A stretch of 38,409 bases of DNA from Acidimicrobiales bacterium (GCA_015478655.1 JADMIJ010000037.1:1-38409), one strand, 5' to 3'; positions 16,992 through 30,387 are shown, counted from the first letter of the stretch. The notes: a model not told the origin generated them from the sequence alone. Program-made: numbers and translations.

Positions 16992-17933
16992 ACCCTGCCC
17001 TCCAGGGCTATCTGGCCGCCGTCGAGGAGTCGCTGGCCGGGGCGGGCGCGCTCGGGGACGCCGCCGCCGGGCTGCGCGCCGTGGCCGAGCTGGTCGACGC
17101 CAACAACGAGCTCACCCTGGCCGTCAACGACGGGTCGGTGCCCGTGGCGTCGCGGCGGGCGGTGCTCGACGACCTCCTGGCCGGCAAGGTCCGCCCCGAG
17201 GTCTCGAGGCTCGTCCACCAGGCGGTCACCGTGGTGCCCGCCTCCGAGGTGGAAGCCTCGTTCCACTGGCTCGCCTCCCAGGTGGCCATCGCCGCCGAGC
17301 GGAGCCCGGCCAGGGCGGACGGGACAGGCGACTCCGACGATCAGCCGGTGCTCGGCCGGTTGGGGTCGCGGAACCGGGTGTCCGGGTATGCCGCCGCCGT
17401 GTTCGAGACCGTGACCACGCCCGAGCTGGAGGAGATCGAGGACCAGCTGTTCCGGTTCGCCCGCACGGTGGAGAGCAATCGTGCCCTCCGCAGTGCGCTG
17501 GGTGACCGGGACCTCCCCGTGTCACTCCGCCAGCAGGTGATCGCCGACCTCCTGGGGGACCAGGTGCTGCCGGCCACCGGTCGACTGGCGGCCTACGCCG
17601 TGCGCGGCGGTCGGGCCCGCGACATCGTCCCCACCCTCGACGCCCTGGTGGAGGACGCCGCCCGGGCCCGCGGGTGGCGGGTGGCCCGGGTGCAGTCGGC
17701 CGACCGGGTCGACGACGCGCAGCGGGAGAGCCTGGGCCAGGCCCTGGGCCGCCTGACCGGGGGCCCGGTCGAGTTGCAGGTGACCATCAACCCGCAGCTG
17801 CTGGGCGGGGTGGTGGTGCAGGTCGGCGATCTCCTCGTCGACGGCACCGCCCGGCACCGGTTGAACGAATTGAAGGAGCACGTCCTCGTTTCCGAGGCCG
17901 CCTACCGCATTCCAGAGGGAAGGGAACCAGCCG

Positions 17934-17941
<8 letters not shown>
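16988..17941 (+). CDS. atpH: ATP synthase F1 subunit delta with duplicated N-terminal domain
   Basis: A 317-aa protein, far longer than the roughly 180 aa of most delta/OSCP subunits, which join the peripheral stalk to the top of F1. Residues 1-110 and 130-230 align with each other: both have a GY-x-AAV start, an N-x-x-L-x-x-A segment, a PV-x-x-R motif, then V-x-x-DLL and an AV helix. This is an internal duplication of the six-helix N-domain. The C-terminal domain ([11 protein letters not shown] through [19 protein letters not shown]) is normal. The mycobacterial b-delta protein also has an extra delta-like domain; here it is on a free-standing delta. It overlaps atpF by 4 bp and atpA by 8 bp. 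Confidence 0.92.
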
Positions 17942-19457
<1,516 letters not shown>

Positions 19458-19460
19458 TCC

Positions 19461-21910
<2,450 letters not shown>

Positions 21911-21928
21911 GCGGGAGCACCTCGAGCC

Positions 21929-22447
21929 GTGGCTGACAGCAACCTCTTCACCATCGATCTGGTCACTCCGGAGCGCATCCTGCTCTCGGGGCTGGCGGCC
22001 GAAGTGATCCTGCGGACGGGCGAGGGAGACGTGACCTTCCTCGCCGGTCACGCCCCCTTGGTCGGATCCGTCGAGGCCGGCGTGGTCAGGGTGGTGCGCG
22101 CCGAGGGCGACGAGGAGCGGGTGGCGGCCCACGGAGGGTTCGTCCAGGTCGAGCAGCACGTCCCCATGGGCGACGCCGACGGGGCCGGGGAGAGCGCGTC
22201 GGGCACCCGGGTCACCCTGTTGATCGGCGTGGCCGAGCTGGCCGAGGAGATCGACACCGAGCGGGCCCGGGCCGCGCTGGACGCGGCCGAGGCCCGGGTG
22301 GCCGAGCTCACCGGGTCGGGAGGACGCGGCCCCGGGACCCCCGACGACGAGGAGCCGGACGCCGAGCTGATCGACGCCGAAGCCGCTCTCCTCCGGGCTC
22401 AGGTCCGCCTCGAGACGGTCGACGCCACCTCGGCGGCCAGCGCCTGA
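21929..22447 (+). CDS. atpC: ATP synthase F1 subunit epsilon, with insertions
   Basis: A 172-aa protein, longer than the typical 120-140 aa. The N-terminal beta-sandwich is clear (VTPERILLSG, GDVTFLAGHAPLVGSVEAG, HGGFVQVE). A polar insert of about 17 residues (DADGAGESASGTR) interrupts the last strands, and a second acidic Gly/Pro-rich loop (GGRGPGTPDDEEPD) separates the two C-terminal helices that regulate ATP hydrolysis. The start is a GTG 18 bp after the atpD stop. It is the last gene of the operon. The 94 bp before convergent glpX contain only a weak 7-bp stem with a 37-nt loop, so no terminator is called. Confidence 0.93.
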   Translation: MADSNLFTIDLVTPERILLSGLAAEVILRTGEGDVTFLAGHAPLVGSVEAGVVRVVRAEGDEERVAAHGGFVQVEQHVPMGDADGAGESASGTRVTLLIGVAELAEEIDTERARAALDAAEARVAELTGSGGRGPGTPDDEEPDAELIDAEAALLRAQVRLETVDATSAASA

Positions 22448-22541
22448 CGGTCAGTCCGCCCTGGTCATCCCGATGCAGCAGGTCACAGGTCCTTCAGCTG
22501 CCCGACCCCTCAGCGCTGCATCTGATCGGGGTGCGTGGGCG

Positions 22542-23537
22542 TCAGGCGAATTCGATGGCGCTGTACTCGGCAAGTTTGTGTAGGGGGTGGCGGGCTTCGA
22601 TGAGTCGGACGGTGCCCGACTTGGACCGCGTCACCAGGGACTGGCTGGTGGCGCCGAACTCGTCGTAGCGGACGCCGTGGAGCAACTCGCCGTCGGTGAT
22701 GCCGGTGGCGGCGAAGAAGCAGTTGTCCCCCCGGACCAGGTCGTCGGTGGTGAGCACGGCGTCGACGTCGTAGCCGGCGTCGACCGCTGCCCCTCGTTCA
22801 CCGTCGTCGCGGGGCCACAGCCGACCCTGCATCTCCCCACCCATGGACTTGAGGGCAGCGGCGGCGATGACCCCCTCGGGGGTCCCGCCGATGCCCACCA
22901 GCATGTCCACGCCGGTGTCGGGCCACGAGGTGGCGATGGCGCCGGCCACGTCGCCGTCGGTGATCAGCCGGATCCGTGCCCCGGCACTGCGCACCGATGC
23001 GATGAGCTCACTGTGGCGGGGCCGGTCGAGAATGGCCACGGCCAGGTCCCGCACCGAGGTCCCCTTGGCCTTGGCCACCGCCATCAGGTTGTCCTCGATC
23101 GACCTGGTGATGTCGATCGTCCCCACCGCACGCGGCCCGACCGCCAGCTTCTCCATGTACACGCACGGCCCCGGGTCGAACATGGTGCCCTCCTCGGACA
23201 CGGCGATCACGGCCAGGGCACCGCCGCGGCCGAGGGCGGTGGGGGTGGTCCCGTCGATCGGGTCCACGGCGATGTCGGCCTTGGGCGGGCTGCCGTCCCC
23301 GATGCGCTCCCCGTTGTAGAGCATGGGGGCATTGTCCTTCTCACCCTCGCCGATCACCACCACCCCGTCCATGGCGATGCTCGAGAGCACGATCCGCATG
23401 GCGTTGACCGCGGCCCCGTCGGCGCCCTCCTTGTCGCCCCGTCCCATCCACCGCGACGCCGCCAGCGCCGCCGCCTCGGTGACCCGGACGAGCTCCATGG
23501 CCAGGTTGCGATCAGGGGCCTGCGGTGCAGAGGTCAC
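22542..23537 (-). CDS. glpX: Fructose-1,6-bisphosphatase class II
   Basis: A 331-aa GlpX-type phosphatase that makes fructose-6-phosphate in gluconeogenesis, the usual FBPase of actinobacteria. Metal- and substrate-binding motifs are [18 protein letters not shown] and [17 protein letters not shown], and the Li-sensitive phosphatase Asp residues are in DPIDGTT. The GTG at 23537 gives the family N-terminus ([18 protein letters not shown]). A -10-like TATCGT lies 8 nt upstream with no Shine-Dalgarno. It is divergent from murA and convergent with atpC. Confidence 0.96.
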   Translation of the reverse strand: MTSAPQAPDRNLAMELVRVTEAAALAASRWMGRGDKEGADGAAVNAMRIVLSSIAMDGVVVIGEGEKDNAPMLYNGERIGDGSPPKADIAVDPIDGTTPTALGRGGALAVIAVSEEGTMFDPGPCVYMEKLAVGPRAVGTIDITRSIEDNLMAVAKAKGTSVRDLAVAILDRPRHSELIASVRSAGARIRLITDGDVAGAIATSWPDTGVDMLVGIGGTPEGVIAAAALKSMGGEMQGRLWPRDDGERGAAVDAGYDVDAVLTTDDLVRGDNCFFAATGITDGELLHGVRYDEFGATSQSLVTRSKSGTVRLIEARHPLHKLAEYSAIEFA

Positions 23538-23545
23538 GGAGCACG

Positions 23546-23551
23546 ACGATA
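23546..23551 (-). promoter_or_regulatory. -10 hexamer of glpX
   Basis: TATCGT on the minus strand ends 8 nt before the glpX GTG and implies a leaderless or near-leaderless transcript. Confidence 0.4.
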
Positions 23552-23732
23552 GCGGCTGAGGCACCGGCCACAACGAGGGAGGGCTTGAGCGAGCCGTGAT
23601 CCTGACCCGGCGGGGCGGTCCGCAGCCACCAGCCGATCGCCGCCCCGATTCCGGCGCCGTTGGGCGCTCACCGGGCGCACGGCAGCCATGTGCGGACCGC
23701 CACCATCAGCGGGGCGGGGGTGTCGCAGGGAC

Positions 23733-23738
23733 CATACT
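23733..23738 (+). promoter_or_regulatory. -10 hexamer of murA
   Basis: CATACT ends 6 nt before the murA GTG. The 6-nt spacer is GGAGGG, which looks like a ribosome site but touches the start codon and is too close to act as one. A leaderless transcript is the simpler reading. Confidence 0.45.
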
Positions 23739-23744
23739 GGAGGG

Positions 23745-25025
23745 GTGAATCGGTTCCTCGTGACACCCAACGGGCCCCTCTCGGGGACCGTCCGGGCCGG
23801 TGGGGCGAAGAATTCCGTGTTGAAGCTGATGGCGGCCTGCCTGCTGGCCGAGGGCCGCCACGTGCTCACCAATGTTCCCCAGATCACCGACGTGGACATC
23901 ATGGGCGAAGTGCTGGGCGCCATGGGCGTCGACGTGAGGCGGGGACGGACACCGGACGAACTGGTGGTGACCACCCCGGCCACGGTGAACCCCGAGGCGC
24001 CCTACGAGTTGGTCGAGAAGATGCGGGCCTCGGTGGTGGTGCTCGGACCGCTGCTGGCTCGCAACGGCTACGCCAAGGTGTCGATGCCCGGTGGTGACGA
24101 TTTCGGGCCCCGACCCATCGACATGCATCTGCACGCCCTCGGGTCGATGGGTGCCGTGTTCCAATCGTCACACGGCTACGTCGAGGGACGGGTGGAGACG
24201 ACGGTGGGGTCCGTGCCACGGCTGGTGGGCAACCGGGTCGTCCTCGAGTACCCCAGCCACACCGGCACCGACAACGTGTTGATGGCGGCGACGTTGGCCA
24301 AGGGGACGACGATCATCGAGAACGCCGCCCGCGAGCCGGAGGTGAAGGACCTGGCCGAGTTCCTCAACTCGATGGGGGCCAGGATCACCGGCGCCGGGAC
24401 GTCGCGCATCGAGGTCGAGGGCGTCGACGTGTTGTCCCCCGCCACCCACGCCGTCATCCCCGACCGGCTCGTGGTGGCCACCTTCCTGGTCGCCGCCGGG
24501 CTGGCCGGAGGTGAAGTCGTGGTCGAGGACGGTCGGCCCGAGCACATGGACATGCTGATCCGCAAACTGGGGGCCTCGGGCATCGACATCACGATGGAGC
24601 CTGAGGGCCTGCGCGCCGTGAGGGACCGCTCCCAGCCGCTGCAGGCGGTCGATGTGGCCACGCTCCCGTATCCCGGGTTCGCCACCGACTACAAGCCGTT
24701 GCTGGTCACCCTCCTGACCGTGGCCCACGGTGTGGGCATCGTGACCGAGAACCTGTTCTTCGGCCGGTTCCGCTACGTCGAGGAGCTGCGCCGGATGGGC
24801 GCCGACATCCGGACCGAGGGCCACCATGCGGTCGTGCGGGGGGTGGGCCGGCTCTCCGGCGCACCGGTCCGGGCCTTCGACGTGCGGGCCGGGGCCGCCC
24901 TGGTGCTGGCCGGCCTGGTCGCTGACGGTGAGACCCTCATCACCGATGCCCACCACGTCGACCGCGGCTACGAGGACCTGGACGGGAAGCTGGTCTCGCT
25001 CGGTGCCCACGTCTCACGAGTCTGA
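23745..25025 (+). CDS. murA: UDP-GlcNAc 1-carboxyvinyltransferase with Cys-to-Asp active site
   Basis: A 426-aa enolpyruvyl transferase that transfers enolpyruvate from PEP to UDP-GlcNAc, the first committed step of peptidoglycan synthesis. The N-terminus (GGAKNSVLKLMAACLL) and the loop PGGDDFGPRPIDMHLHALG are diagnostic. The catalytic-loop Cys (Cys115 in E. coli) is Asp118 here. The same change is known in Mycobacterium and Chlamydia and makes MurA insensitive to fosfomycin. The GTG start is set by the N-terminal NRFLVTPNGPLSG and the -10 hexamer just upstream. It is divergent from glpX and followed by meaB 34 bp later. Confidence 0.96.
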   Translation: MNRFLVTPNGPLSGTVRAGGAKNSVLKLMAACLLAEGRHVLTNVPQITDVDIMGEVLGAMGVDVRRGRTPDELVVTTPATVNPEAPYELVEKMRASVVVLGPLLARNGYAKVSMPGGDDFGPRPIDMHLHALGSMGAVFQSSHGYVEGRVETTVGSVPRLVGNRVVLEYPSHTGTDNVLMAATLAKGTTIIENAAREPEVKDLAEFLNSMGARITGAGTSRIEVEGVDVLSPATHAVIPDRLVVATFLVAAGLAGGEVVVEDGRPEHMDMLIRKLGASGIDITMEPEGLRAVRDRSQPLQAVDVATLPYPGFATDYKPLLVTLLTVAHGVGIVTENLFFGRFRYVEELRRMGADIRTEGHHAVVRGVGRLSGAPVRAFDVRAGAALVLAGLVADGETLITDAHHVDRGYEDLDGKLVSLGAHVSRV

Positions 25026-25044
25026 CGCCCCGGTCCCTCCCGTC

Positions 25045-25050
25045 TACGCT
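25045..25050 (+). promoter_or_regulatory. -10 hexamer of meaB
   Basis: TACGCT ends 9 nt before the meaB ATG in the 34-bp gap after murA. If it is used, meaB has its own near-leaderless transcript besides any read-through from murA. Confidence 0.3.
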
Positions 25051-25059
25051 CGTCACTCC

Positions 25060-26046
25060 ATGCCCGCCCCCCGTACGTCCGACCCGTCAGCGCTGTTCGA
25101 GGCGGCCCGGGGCGGAGACCGGGTGGCGCTGGCCCGCCTGCTGTCGTTGGTCGAGCGCGGCGGCGACCCGTCCCGAACGGTGGCCGGGCTGGCCTTCAAG
25201 ACCCCCGGGGACACCTACTCGGTAGGGATCACCGGTGCGCCCGGTGCCGGCAAGTCGACCCTGACCGATCAGCTCATCACCATCGGGAGGGAACAGGGAG
25301 TGGACGGGGCCGGCAAGGTGGCCGTGCTGGCCGTCGACCCGTCGTCTCCGTTCTCCGGCGGGGCGATCCTCGGCGATCGGGTCCGCATGCAGAGCCACGC
25401 CCTCGACGACGGCGTCTTCATCCGGTCGATGGCCACACGCGGCCACATGGGAGGGCTGTCGGTGGCGGTCCCGGACGCGGTGCGGGTGCTCTCGGCGGTG
25501 GGGATGCCACTGGTCCTGGTGGAGACCGTAGGTGTCGGCCAACAAGAGGTCGAGGTGGCGGCGGCCACCGACACCACCATCGTGGTGGTCAACCCCGGTT
25601 GGGGCGATGCCATCCAGGCCAACAAGGCAGGACTGTTGGAGATCGCAGACCTGTTCGTCATCAACAAGGCCGACCGCCCGGGTACGGCCCAGACCCGGCG
25701 GGACCTCGAGCTCATGTTGGACCTCACCGAGCTGGGAGCGTATCGTCCGCCGATTGTGGAGACGGTGGCTTCGAAGGGGGAGGGGATCGAGGCGCTGTGG
25801 ACGGCCGTCGGCGAGCACCGGGCCCACCAGATCGAACACGGCACGCTCGATCGGATGCGACGACGCCGACTCGAGCTCGAGTTCCACCAGATCGTTGCGG
25901 CCCGGGTCGGCGAGCGGATCGATGCCATGGCCGACACCGACCACTTCGCCGACATCAACTCGGCGATGGTGGCGGGCGACATCGACCCCTACCAAGCCGC
26001 GGACCGGCTGCTGGCCGAGGTGCTCCGCGACCGACCCGGTTCCTGA
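25060..26046 (+). CDS. meaB: Methylmalonyl-CoA mutase-associated GTPase (MeaB/ArgK type)
   Basis: A 328-aa G3E-family P-loop GTPase that protects and reloads adenosylcobalamin on methylmalonyl-CoA mutase. The P-loop is GAPGAGKST at residues 59-67. Further signatures are VLAVDPSSPFSGGAILGDR, the switch segment FIRSMATRGHMGGLS, VETVGVGQQEVEV and the guanine-specificity motif NKAD. The mutase subunits are not in this window. The ATG start gives a normal N-terminal helical region. Length is typical. Confidence 0.93.
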   Translation: MPAPRTSDPSALFEAARGGDRVALARLLSLVERGGDPSRTVAGLAFKTPGDTYSVGITGAPGAGKSTLTDQLITIGREQGVDGAGKVAVLAVDPSSPFSGGAILGDRVRMQSHALDDGVFIRSMATRGHMGGLSVAVPDAVRVLSAVGMPLVLVETVGVGQQEVEVAAATDTTIVVVNPGWGDAIQANKAGLLEIADLFVINKADRPGTAQTRRDLELMLDLTELGAYRPPIVETVASKGEGIEALWTAVGEHRAHQIEHGTLDRMRRRRLELEFHQIVAARVGERIDAMADTDHFADINSAMVAGDIDPYQAADRLLAEVLRDRPGS

Positions 26047-26086
26047 TCTGATCCCGAGCGTGCACTTCGGAAGCAGGGCGCTCAGG

Positions 26087-26092
26087 TAGCGT
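26087..26092 (+). promoter_or_regulatory. -10 hexamer of treS
   Basis: TAGCGT ends exactly 6 nt before the treS GTG. No Shine-Dalgarno is present. No convincing -35 is visible. Confidence 0.45.
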
Positions 26093-26098
26093 GCGCAC

Positions 26099-27850
26099 GT
26101 GGCTGTTGAATCCGACCCGGGCCTACCCGGAGTGTCCTTGCCGTTCTCCCCGCTCGGGAGCCTGGCCAAACTCGGTATCCGCCAGGCCCCGTTGCTTCGG
26201 CCCGAAGAGGATCCTCTCTGGTTCCAGCGGGCTGTCTTCTATGAGGTTCTGATCCGGGGCTTCTTCGACGGCAACAACGACGGCGTCGGCGACATCCCCG
26301 GGCTCATCGCCAAGCTCGAGTATCTCCAGTGGTTGGGTGTCGACTGCCTGTGGCTGCTCCCGTTCTATCCATCCCCACTCCGAGACGGCGGTTATGACAT
26401 CAGCGACTTCTATTCGGTGCACCCGGAGAGCGGCACCGTCGAGGACCTGCGGAGGCTGCTCGACGAGGCCCACGCCCGGGGGATCCGGGTCATCGCCGAC
26501 CTGGTCATCAACCACACCAGCGATGAGCATCCCTGGTTCGTGGAGTCGCGGCAGAGTCGTGACAATCCCAAGGCCGACTGGTACGTGTGGAACGACGACG
26601 ACCAGCGGTGGCCGGAGGCACGCGTGGTCTTCGTCGATGTCGAACGCTCCAACTGGTCCTACGACCAGGAGCGCAATCAGTACTACTGGCACCGGTTCTA
26701 CTCGCACCAGCCCGACCTCAACTACGAGAACCCCGAAGTGGCCGACGCCATGCTCGATGTGGTCCGCTTCTGGCTCGACCTCGGGCTGGACGGGTTCCGA
26801 CTCGATGCCGTCCCCTTCCTCTACCAGCGGGACGGCACGCCGGGGGAGAACCTCCCGGAGACCCACGCCTTCATCCGACGGGTGCGGGCCGAGTTGGATG
26901 CCAACTACCCCGGCCGCATCCTTCTGGCCGAAGCCAACGGGTGGCCCTCCGACGTGGCCGACTACTTCGGGGACGATGACGAGTGCCATCTCTGCTTCAA
27001 TTTCCCCCTGATGCCCCGGCTGTTCATGGCCGTCCGCCGAGAGCAGAGCTATCCCATCACCGAGATCCTGGCCCAGACCCCCGAGGCACCCGGATCCAGC
27101 CAGTGGGCCATCTTCTTGCGCAACCACGATGAGCTGACCCTCGAGATGGTCACGGAGGAGGAGCGCGACTACCTCTTCGCCGAGTACGCCAAGGACCCGC
27201 GCATGAAGAGGCACATGGGAATCGGGCGGCGTCTCGCCCCCCTGCTCGATCGCGACCGTCGGCTGTCCGAGCTCCTCTACTACCTGTTGTTCACCCTGCC
27301 GGGAAGCCCCGTCCTGTACTACGGAGACGAGATCCAGATGGGTGACAACCTCTACCTGGGCGACCGCGACTCGGTGCGCACCCCCATGCAATGGACCCCC
27401 GACCGCAACGGCGGGTTCAGCCGGGCCGATTTCGCCCAGTTGTACCTGCCGCCCCTGATGGACCCGGTCTACGGCTATGCCGCCGTCAACGTCGAGGCCC
27501 AACAGCGCAACCCGAGCTCGTTCCTCCATTGGATGCGGCGAATCCTGGCCGTGCGCCGCGAGTTCCCCGTCCTGGGCACAGGGGAACTGGAGGTCATCCC
27601 CTCCGCCAACCCGTCGGTGCTGGCCTTCGTGCGTTCAGCCCCGGACCACGCCAGCCGGGGGCCGGTCAACCCGGTGCTGTGCGTGCACAACCTCAGCCGC
27701 CTGGCCCAGCCGGCTGAGCTGCACGTGGAGCGGTGGGTGGGGCGCCAGCCCATCGAGCTGCTGGGGCGGGTGGCCTTCCCGTTGATCGGCGCCGACCCCT
27801 ACCCGGCCACGGTGGCTTCGTACGGCTCCCTGTGCTTCGAGCTGGCCTGA
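26099..27850 (+). CDS. treS: Trehalose synthase (maltose alpha-D-glucosyltransferase)
   Basis: A 583-aa GH13 enzyme of the TreS group that interconverts maltose and trehalose; in actinobacteria it also feeds the GlgE route to alpha-glucan. The (beta/alpha)8 barrel motifs in order are GVDCLWLLPFYPSPLRDGGY, DLVINHTSDEHPWF, the nucleophile Asp in GFRLDAVPFLY, the acid Glu in LLAEAN, and the third carboxylate in FLRNHDELTLEM. There is no fused maltokinase domain. The start is a GTG with a -10 hexamer 6 nt upstream. It is convergent with galT (74-bp gap, no clear terminator). No other trehalose gene is nearby. Confidence 0.95.
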   Translation: MAVESDPGLPGVSLPFSPLGSLAKLGIRQAPLLRPEEDPLWFQRAVFYEVLIRGFFDGNNDGVGDIPGLIAKLEYLQWLGVDCLWLLPFYPSPLRDGGYDISDFYSVHPESGTVEDLRRLLDEAHARGIRVIADLVINHTSDEHPWFVESRQSRDNPKADWYVWNDDDQRWPEARVVFVDVERSNWSYDQERNQYYWHRFYSHQPDLNYENPEVADAMLDVVRFWLDLGLDGFRLDAVPFLYQRDGTPGENLPETHAFIRRVRAELDANYPGRILLAEANGWPSDVADYFGDDDECHLCFNFPLMPRLFMAVRREQSYPITEILAQTPEAPGSSQWAIFLRNHDELTLEMVTEEERDYLFAEYAKDPRMKRHMGIGRRLAPLLDRDRRLSELLYYLLFTLPGSPVLYYGDEIQMGDNLYLGDRDSVRTPMQWTPDRNGGFSRADFAQLYLPPLMDPVYGYAAVNVEAQQRNPSSFLHWMRRILAVRREFPVLGTGELEVIPSANPSVLAFVRSAPDHASRGPVNPVLCVHNLSRLAQPAELHVERWVGRQPIELLGRVAFPLIGADPYPATVASYGSLCFELA

Positions 27851-27923
27851 ACGGGTCCGATCGGCCCGGGTGAGGACGGGCGGCGAGCCGGCGGCGCCAT
27901 GATCGAGGGCGGCCGGAGAGTGG

Positions 27924-28916
27924 TCAGACGGCGCGGGAGACCGGTACCCGCACCACCAACTCCTCGGCGGCCTGCTCGGGGTTCACGATGTTGATGAGCA
28001 CACCGGTCCCGAGTTCGAAGCCGGCCACGGTGGTGATCTTGGGCACCACGTGCACATGCCAGTGATAGGGCTCAGGGGCGCGATACGGCGCCGAATGGAA
28101 GACCAGGTTGTAGGCGACGTCGCCCACCACGTCGCGCAGACTGCCCAGTGCCACCTTCAGTGCCTTGCCCACCGCCACGATGTCGGTCTGGGGGCTGTGG
28201 TGGAGGTGAGGCCCGTGGGCCCGCGGGATCACCAGCATCTCGTAGGGCGCCCCGCTCCAGAACGGGCAAATCACCAGGACGCGCTCGTCGGCGTAGACGA
28301 CCCGGTGGTTGACGTTCTCTTCCGCATCCACGGTGGTGCACAGCAGGCACCGCCCGGCGAACCGGGCGAACCCGGCCTGCTCCTCGACCAGCTCCCTCGG
28401 AACGAAGGACATGCCGAGCAGCTGGCCGTGGGGATGCTCGATGGAGGCACCCGCCTCGCGCCCGGCATTGACGATGGCCTGGCTGTAGCGCAGCCCGGGG
28501 ATCGACGAGTGCTCCTCGATCCGATCGCGGATGGCGGTCATCACCACGGTGGTCTGCTCGTCGCTGAGCATCGACCACGAGTTCTGGTGGTCCGGGGAGA
28601 GCACGACGACCTCGTGGATGCCGCCCGCCGTGGCCTGGGTGAAGACGGGGCCCCGATTCGTCACCACGAACGGGGCATTGCCCTCGAAAGCGGGATAGAG
28701 GTTCGGGACCACCCGGACCAGCCACGTGCCATCGGGCGCCAGCGTCTCGAGCGTCGGGGAGTTGGTCTCCTCGTTGCCGGGACAGAAGGGACAGGGTCGG
28801 GAGGTGTCGGCCTGGATGGATTCCATCCTCGGCGTGAAGGCCTTGGGCCGGACGGCCCGGTCGGTGCTGACCACCACCCAGCGGCCGGTGAGGGGATCAA
28901 GTCGGAGCTGATTCAT
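27924..28916 (-). CDS. galT: Galactose-1-phosphate uridylyltransferase
   Basis: A 330-aa GalT of the HIT superfamily, which exchanges UMP between UDP-glucose and galactose-1-phosphate in the Leloir pathway. The catalytic motif is His161-Pro-His163-Gly-Gln (EHPHGQLLG), with His163 as the UMP-accepting residue. Cys42 and Cys45 (PCPFCPG) are the likely structural zinc pair. The second HIT half ends with HWHVHVVPK. The ATG at 28916 gives the family N-terminus NQLRLDPLTGRWVVVS. No galK or galE is in the window, so the donor and acceptor may differ; NDP-sugar transferases of this type also act on other hexose phosphates. Confidence 0.92.
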   Translation of the reverse strand: MNQLRLDPLTGRWVVVSTDRAVRPKAFTPRMESIQADTSRPCPFCPGNEETNSPTLETLAPDGTWLVRVVPNLYPAFEGNAPFVVTNRGPVFTQATAGGIHEVVVLSPDHQNSWSMLSDEQTTVVMTAIRDRIEEHSSIPGLRYSQAIVNAGREAGASIEHPHGQLLGMSFVPRELVEEQAGFARFAGRCLLCTTVDAEENVNHRVVYADERVLVICPFWSGAPYEMLVIPRAHGPHLHHSPQTDIVAVGKALKVALGSLRDVVGDVAYNLVFHSAPYRAPEPYHWHVHVVPKITTVAGFELGTGVLINIVNPEQAAEELVVRVPVSRAV

Positions 28917-29096
28917 CAGAAGTGCGCGTTGCCCCTATGTCGTACTCTGCTTCGTCTACCCACAGTGGTCGCCACCTCTATCCGGTCTTCGACGCCGCCG
29001 CTCACCCGGATGGCCCAGGGAGGGAGAATGCCCGGTCCCCAACGTAGCAATGTCGGGACGCCGACTGGTGCCAGGGCGGTCATTTCGGCCGGATGC

Positions 29097-29102
29097 CAGA
29101 AT
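29097..29102 (+). promoter_or_regulatory. -10 hexamer of the membrane-protein gene
   Basis: CAGAAT ends 7 nt before the ATG at 29110 with no Shine-Dalgarno in between, fitting the leaderless pattern seen elsewhere in the window. Confidence 0.35.
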
Positions 29103-29109
29103 CACCGCG

Positions 29110-29604
29110 ATGGCCTCCGTCCTCCCCGCCTCTCTGCTAGCCGAGCACGCCAGAGGTGCGGCCTATGACCTCGTCCTGTTGGCTCACGTCTTGGCCGCCC
29201 TCGTGGGTCTCGGTGCGGTGGCGGTGGCCGGCGCCTACGCCTGGGCCCTCAGCCGGGCGGGACCGGCGTCCGAATCGGTGCGCCGCTACTACCGGCCGGG
29301 GGTGAACTGGGTCGGTCGCGCCCTGTTTCTGGTGCCGGTGCTCGGGGTCGTGCTGATGGCCATGAGCCACGGCGACTGGTCGTTCTCCGACGGATGGATC
29401 AACATCGGCCTGGCGCTGTGGGCCGTCGTCGCCGTCGTGGCGGAGATGGCGCTGTGGCCCGAGGAGCGGAGAATCCAGGCCGCGGTGGCCGATCCGTCGG
29501 TCGACGCCGATCAGCGGACCCGGTGTCTCCGGGTGGAGGCCTTGGCGTCCGTGCTGTCCGTGGTGCTGATCGTGGCCACCGTGGTCATGGTGGCCAAGCC
29601 CTGA
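29110..29604 (+). CDS. Integral membrane protein, DUF2269-like
   Basis: A 164-aa protein with four hydrophobic helices: AYDLVLLAHVLAALVGLG, ALFLVPVLGVVLMAM, INIGLALWAVVAVVAEMAL and a C-terminal VLSVVLIVATVVMVA. The first helix has an LLAHVLAA pattern with a central His, as in DUF2269 predicted membrane proteins. The loop between helices three and four is charged (WPEERRIQAAVADPS). No enzymatic motif is visible. An in-frame ATG at 29050 would add a polar, unconserved N-terminus. It ends 48 bp before the convergent precorrin-2 dehydrogenase gene. Confidence 0.7.
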   Translation: MASVLPASLLAEHARGAAYDLVLLAHVLAALVGLGAVAVAGAYAWALSRAGPASESVRRYYRPGVNWVGRALFLVPVLGVVLMAMSHGDWSFSDGWINIGLALWAVVAVVAEMALWPEERRIQAAVADPSVDADQRTRCLRVEALASVLSVVLIVATVVMVAKP

Positions 29605-29652
29605 CCGGTCGAGGGGCGGATCCGGTGAGCCGGGGAGGCCGACGTCCCGCCG

Positions 29653-30387
29653 CTACTCGGGCGCCGGCGGCGACTCGGGCGCCGGCAGAAGGCAGGCCTG
29701 GAACAGCGCCGAGCGCGCCTCATCGACCTTGCCCTCGGCGATCAGCGGGGCCACCTGTCGGTCGAGGACGGTGTCCCAGTCGACGGACCCGGTGGGCCGA
29801 CCCCCCTGGCGCATGGCCAGACGGGCCTCGTCGAGCAGCGTGGCCATGGTGGCAGCCCCGGCTGGGATCGAGGCGACGATGCGATCGCGGATCCACCGGG
29901 CCAGCGCTGGGCTGGCGCCGCCGGTCGAGACGGCCACGGTGATGGGTCCGTCGCGATGGACGGCGGGGAGCTGGAGGGAGCCCGGGCTGTGGCCGTCGGC
30001 GCTGTTGACCAACACCCCGGCGGCCACGGCGTCGGCCACGACCTGGCCATCGATCTCCGCCCGGCCGGTGGCGGTGACCACCAGGCCGTAGCGGCCCGCT
30101 TCGCCGGCCTCGTACGGCCGGCGCTCGATCTCGAGCGATGCAGAGGGGTCGGGCTGATCCTGGGTCCGCCGATCGATGCCGGGCCTCCGCCTGGACAGCC
30201 GCTCGATGGTGTCGACGACCTGGGGTGCCACCACCGTCACCCGGGCTCCGGCCTCCACCAGGGCCGATGCCCGGCGGGCGGCCACCGGGCCCCCGCCCAC
30301 GACCAGGCACCGCCGACCGGCCACGCGGAGCACGACGGGGTAGTCGAGGGGCCGGTCGTCCGGCTGGGGATCCGGGGTCGTGTTCAT
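29653..30387 (-). CDS. Precorrin-2 dehydrogenase/sirohydrochlorin ferrochelatase (Met8/CysG-N type)
   Basis: A 244-aa NAD-dependent enzyme for the last steps of sirohaem synthesis, equal to the N-terminal half of CysG. The start YPVVLRVAGRRCLVVGGGPVAARR is the family's NAD-binding Rossmann motif, and STGGASPALARWIRDRI is the catalytic-domain signature. The methyltransferase half (CobA/SUMT) is absent and must be elsewhere. An upstream in-frame ATG at 30417 is possible; neither start has a clear Shine-Dalgarno. It is divergent from cysH and the sirohaem sulfite reductase and should supply that enzyme's cofactor. The shared upstream region carries a dyad that could control both directions. Confidence 0.9.
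   Translation of the reverse strand: MNTTPDPQPDDRPLDYPVVLRVAGRRCLVVGGGPVAARRASALVEAGARVTVVAPQVVDTIERLSRRRPGIDRRTQDQPDPSASLEIERRPYEAGEAGRYGLVVTATGRAEIDGQVVADAVAAGVLVNSADGHSPGSLQLPAVHRDGPITVAVSTGGASPALARWIRDRIVASIPAGAATMATLLDEARLAMRQGGRPTGSVDWDTVLDRQVAPLIAEGKVDEARSALFQACLLPAPESPPAPE

Noticed and set aside
22448..22541. Bidirectional terminator between atpC and glpX
   Set aside because: The best pairing is a 7-bp stem with a 37-nt loop and no T run, too weak to call.
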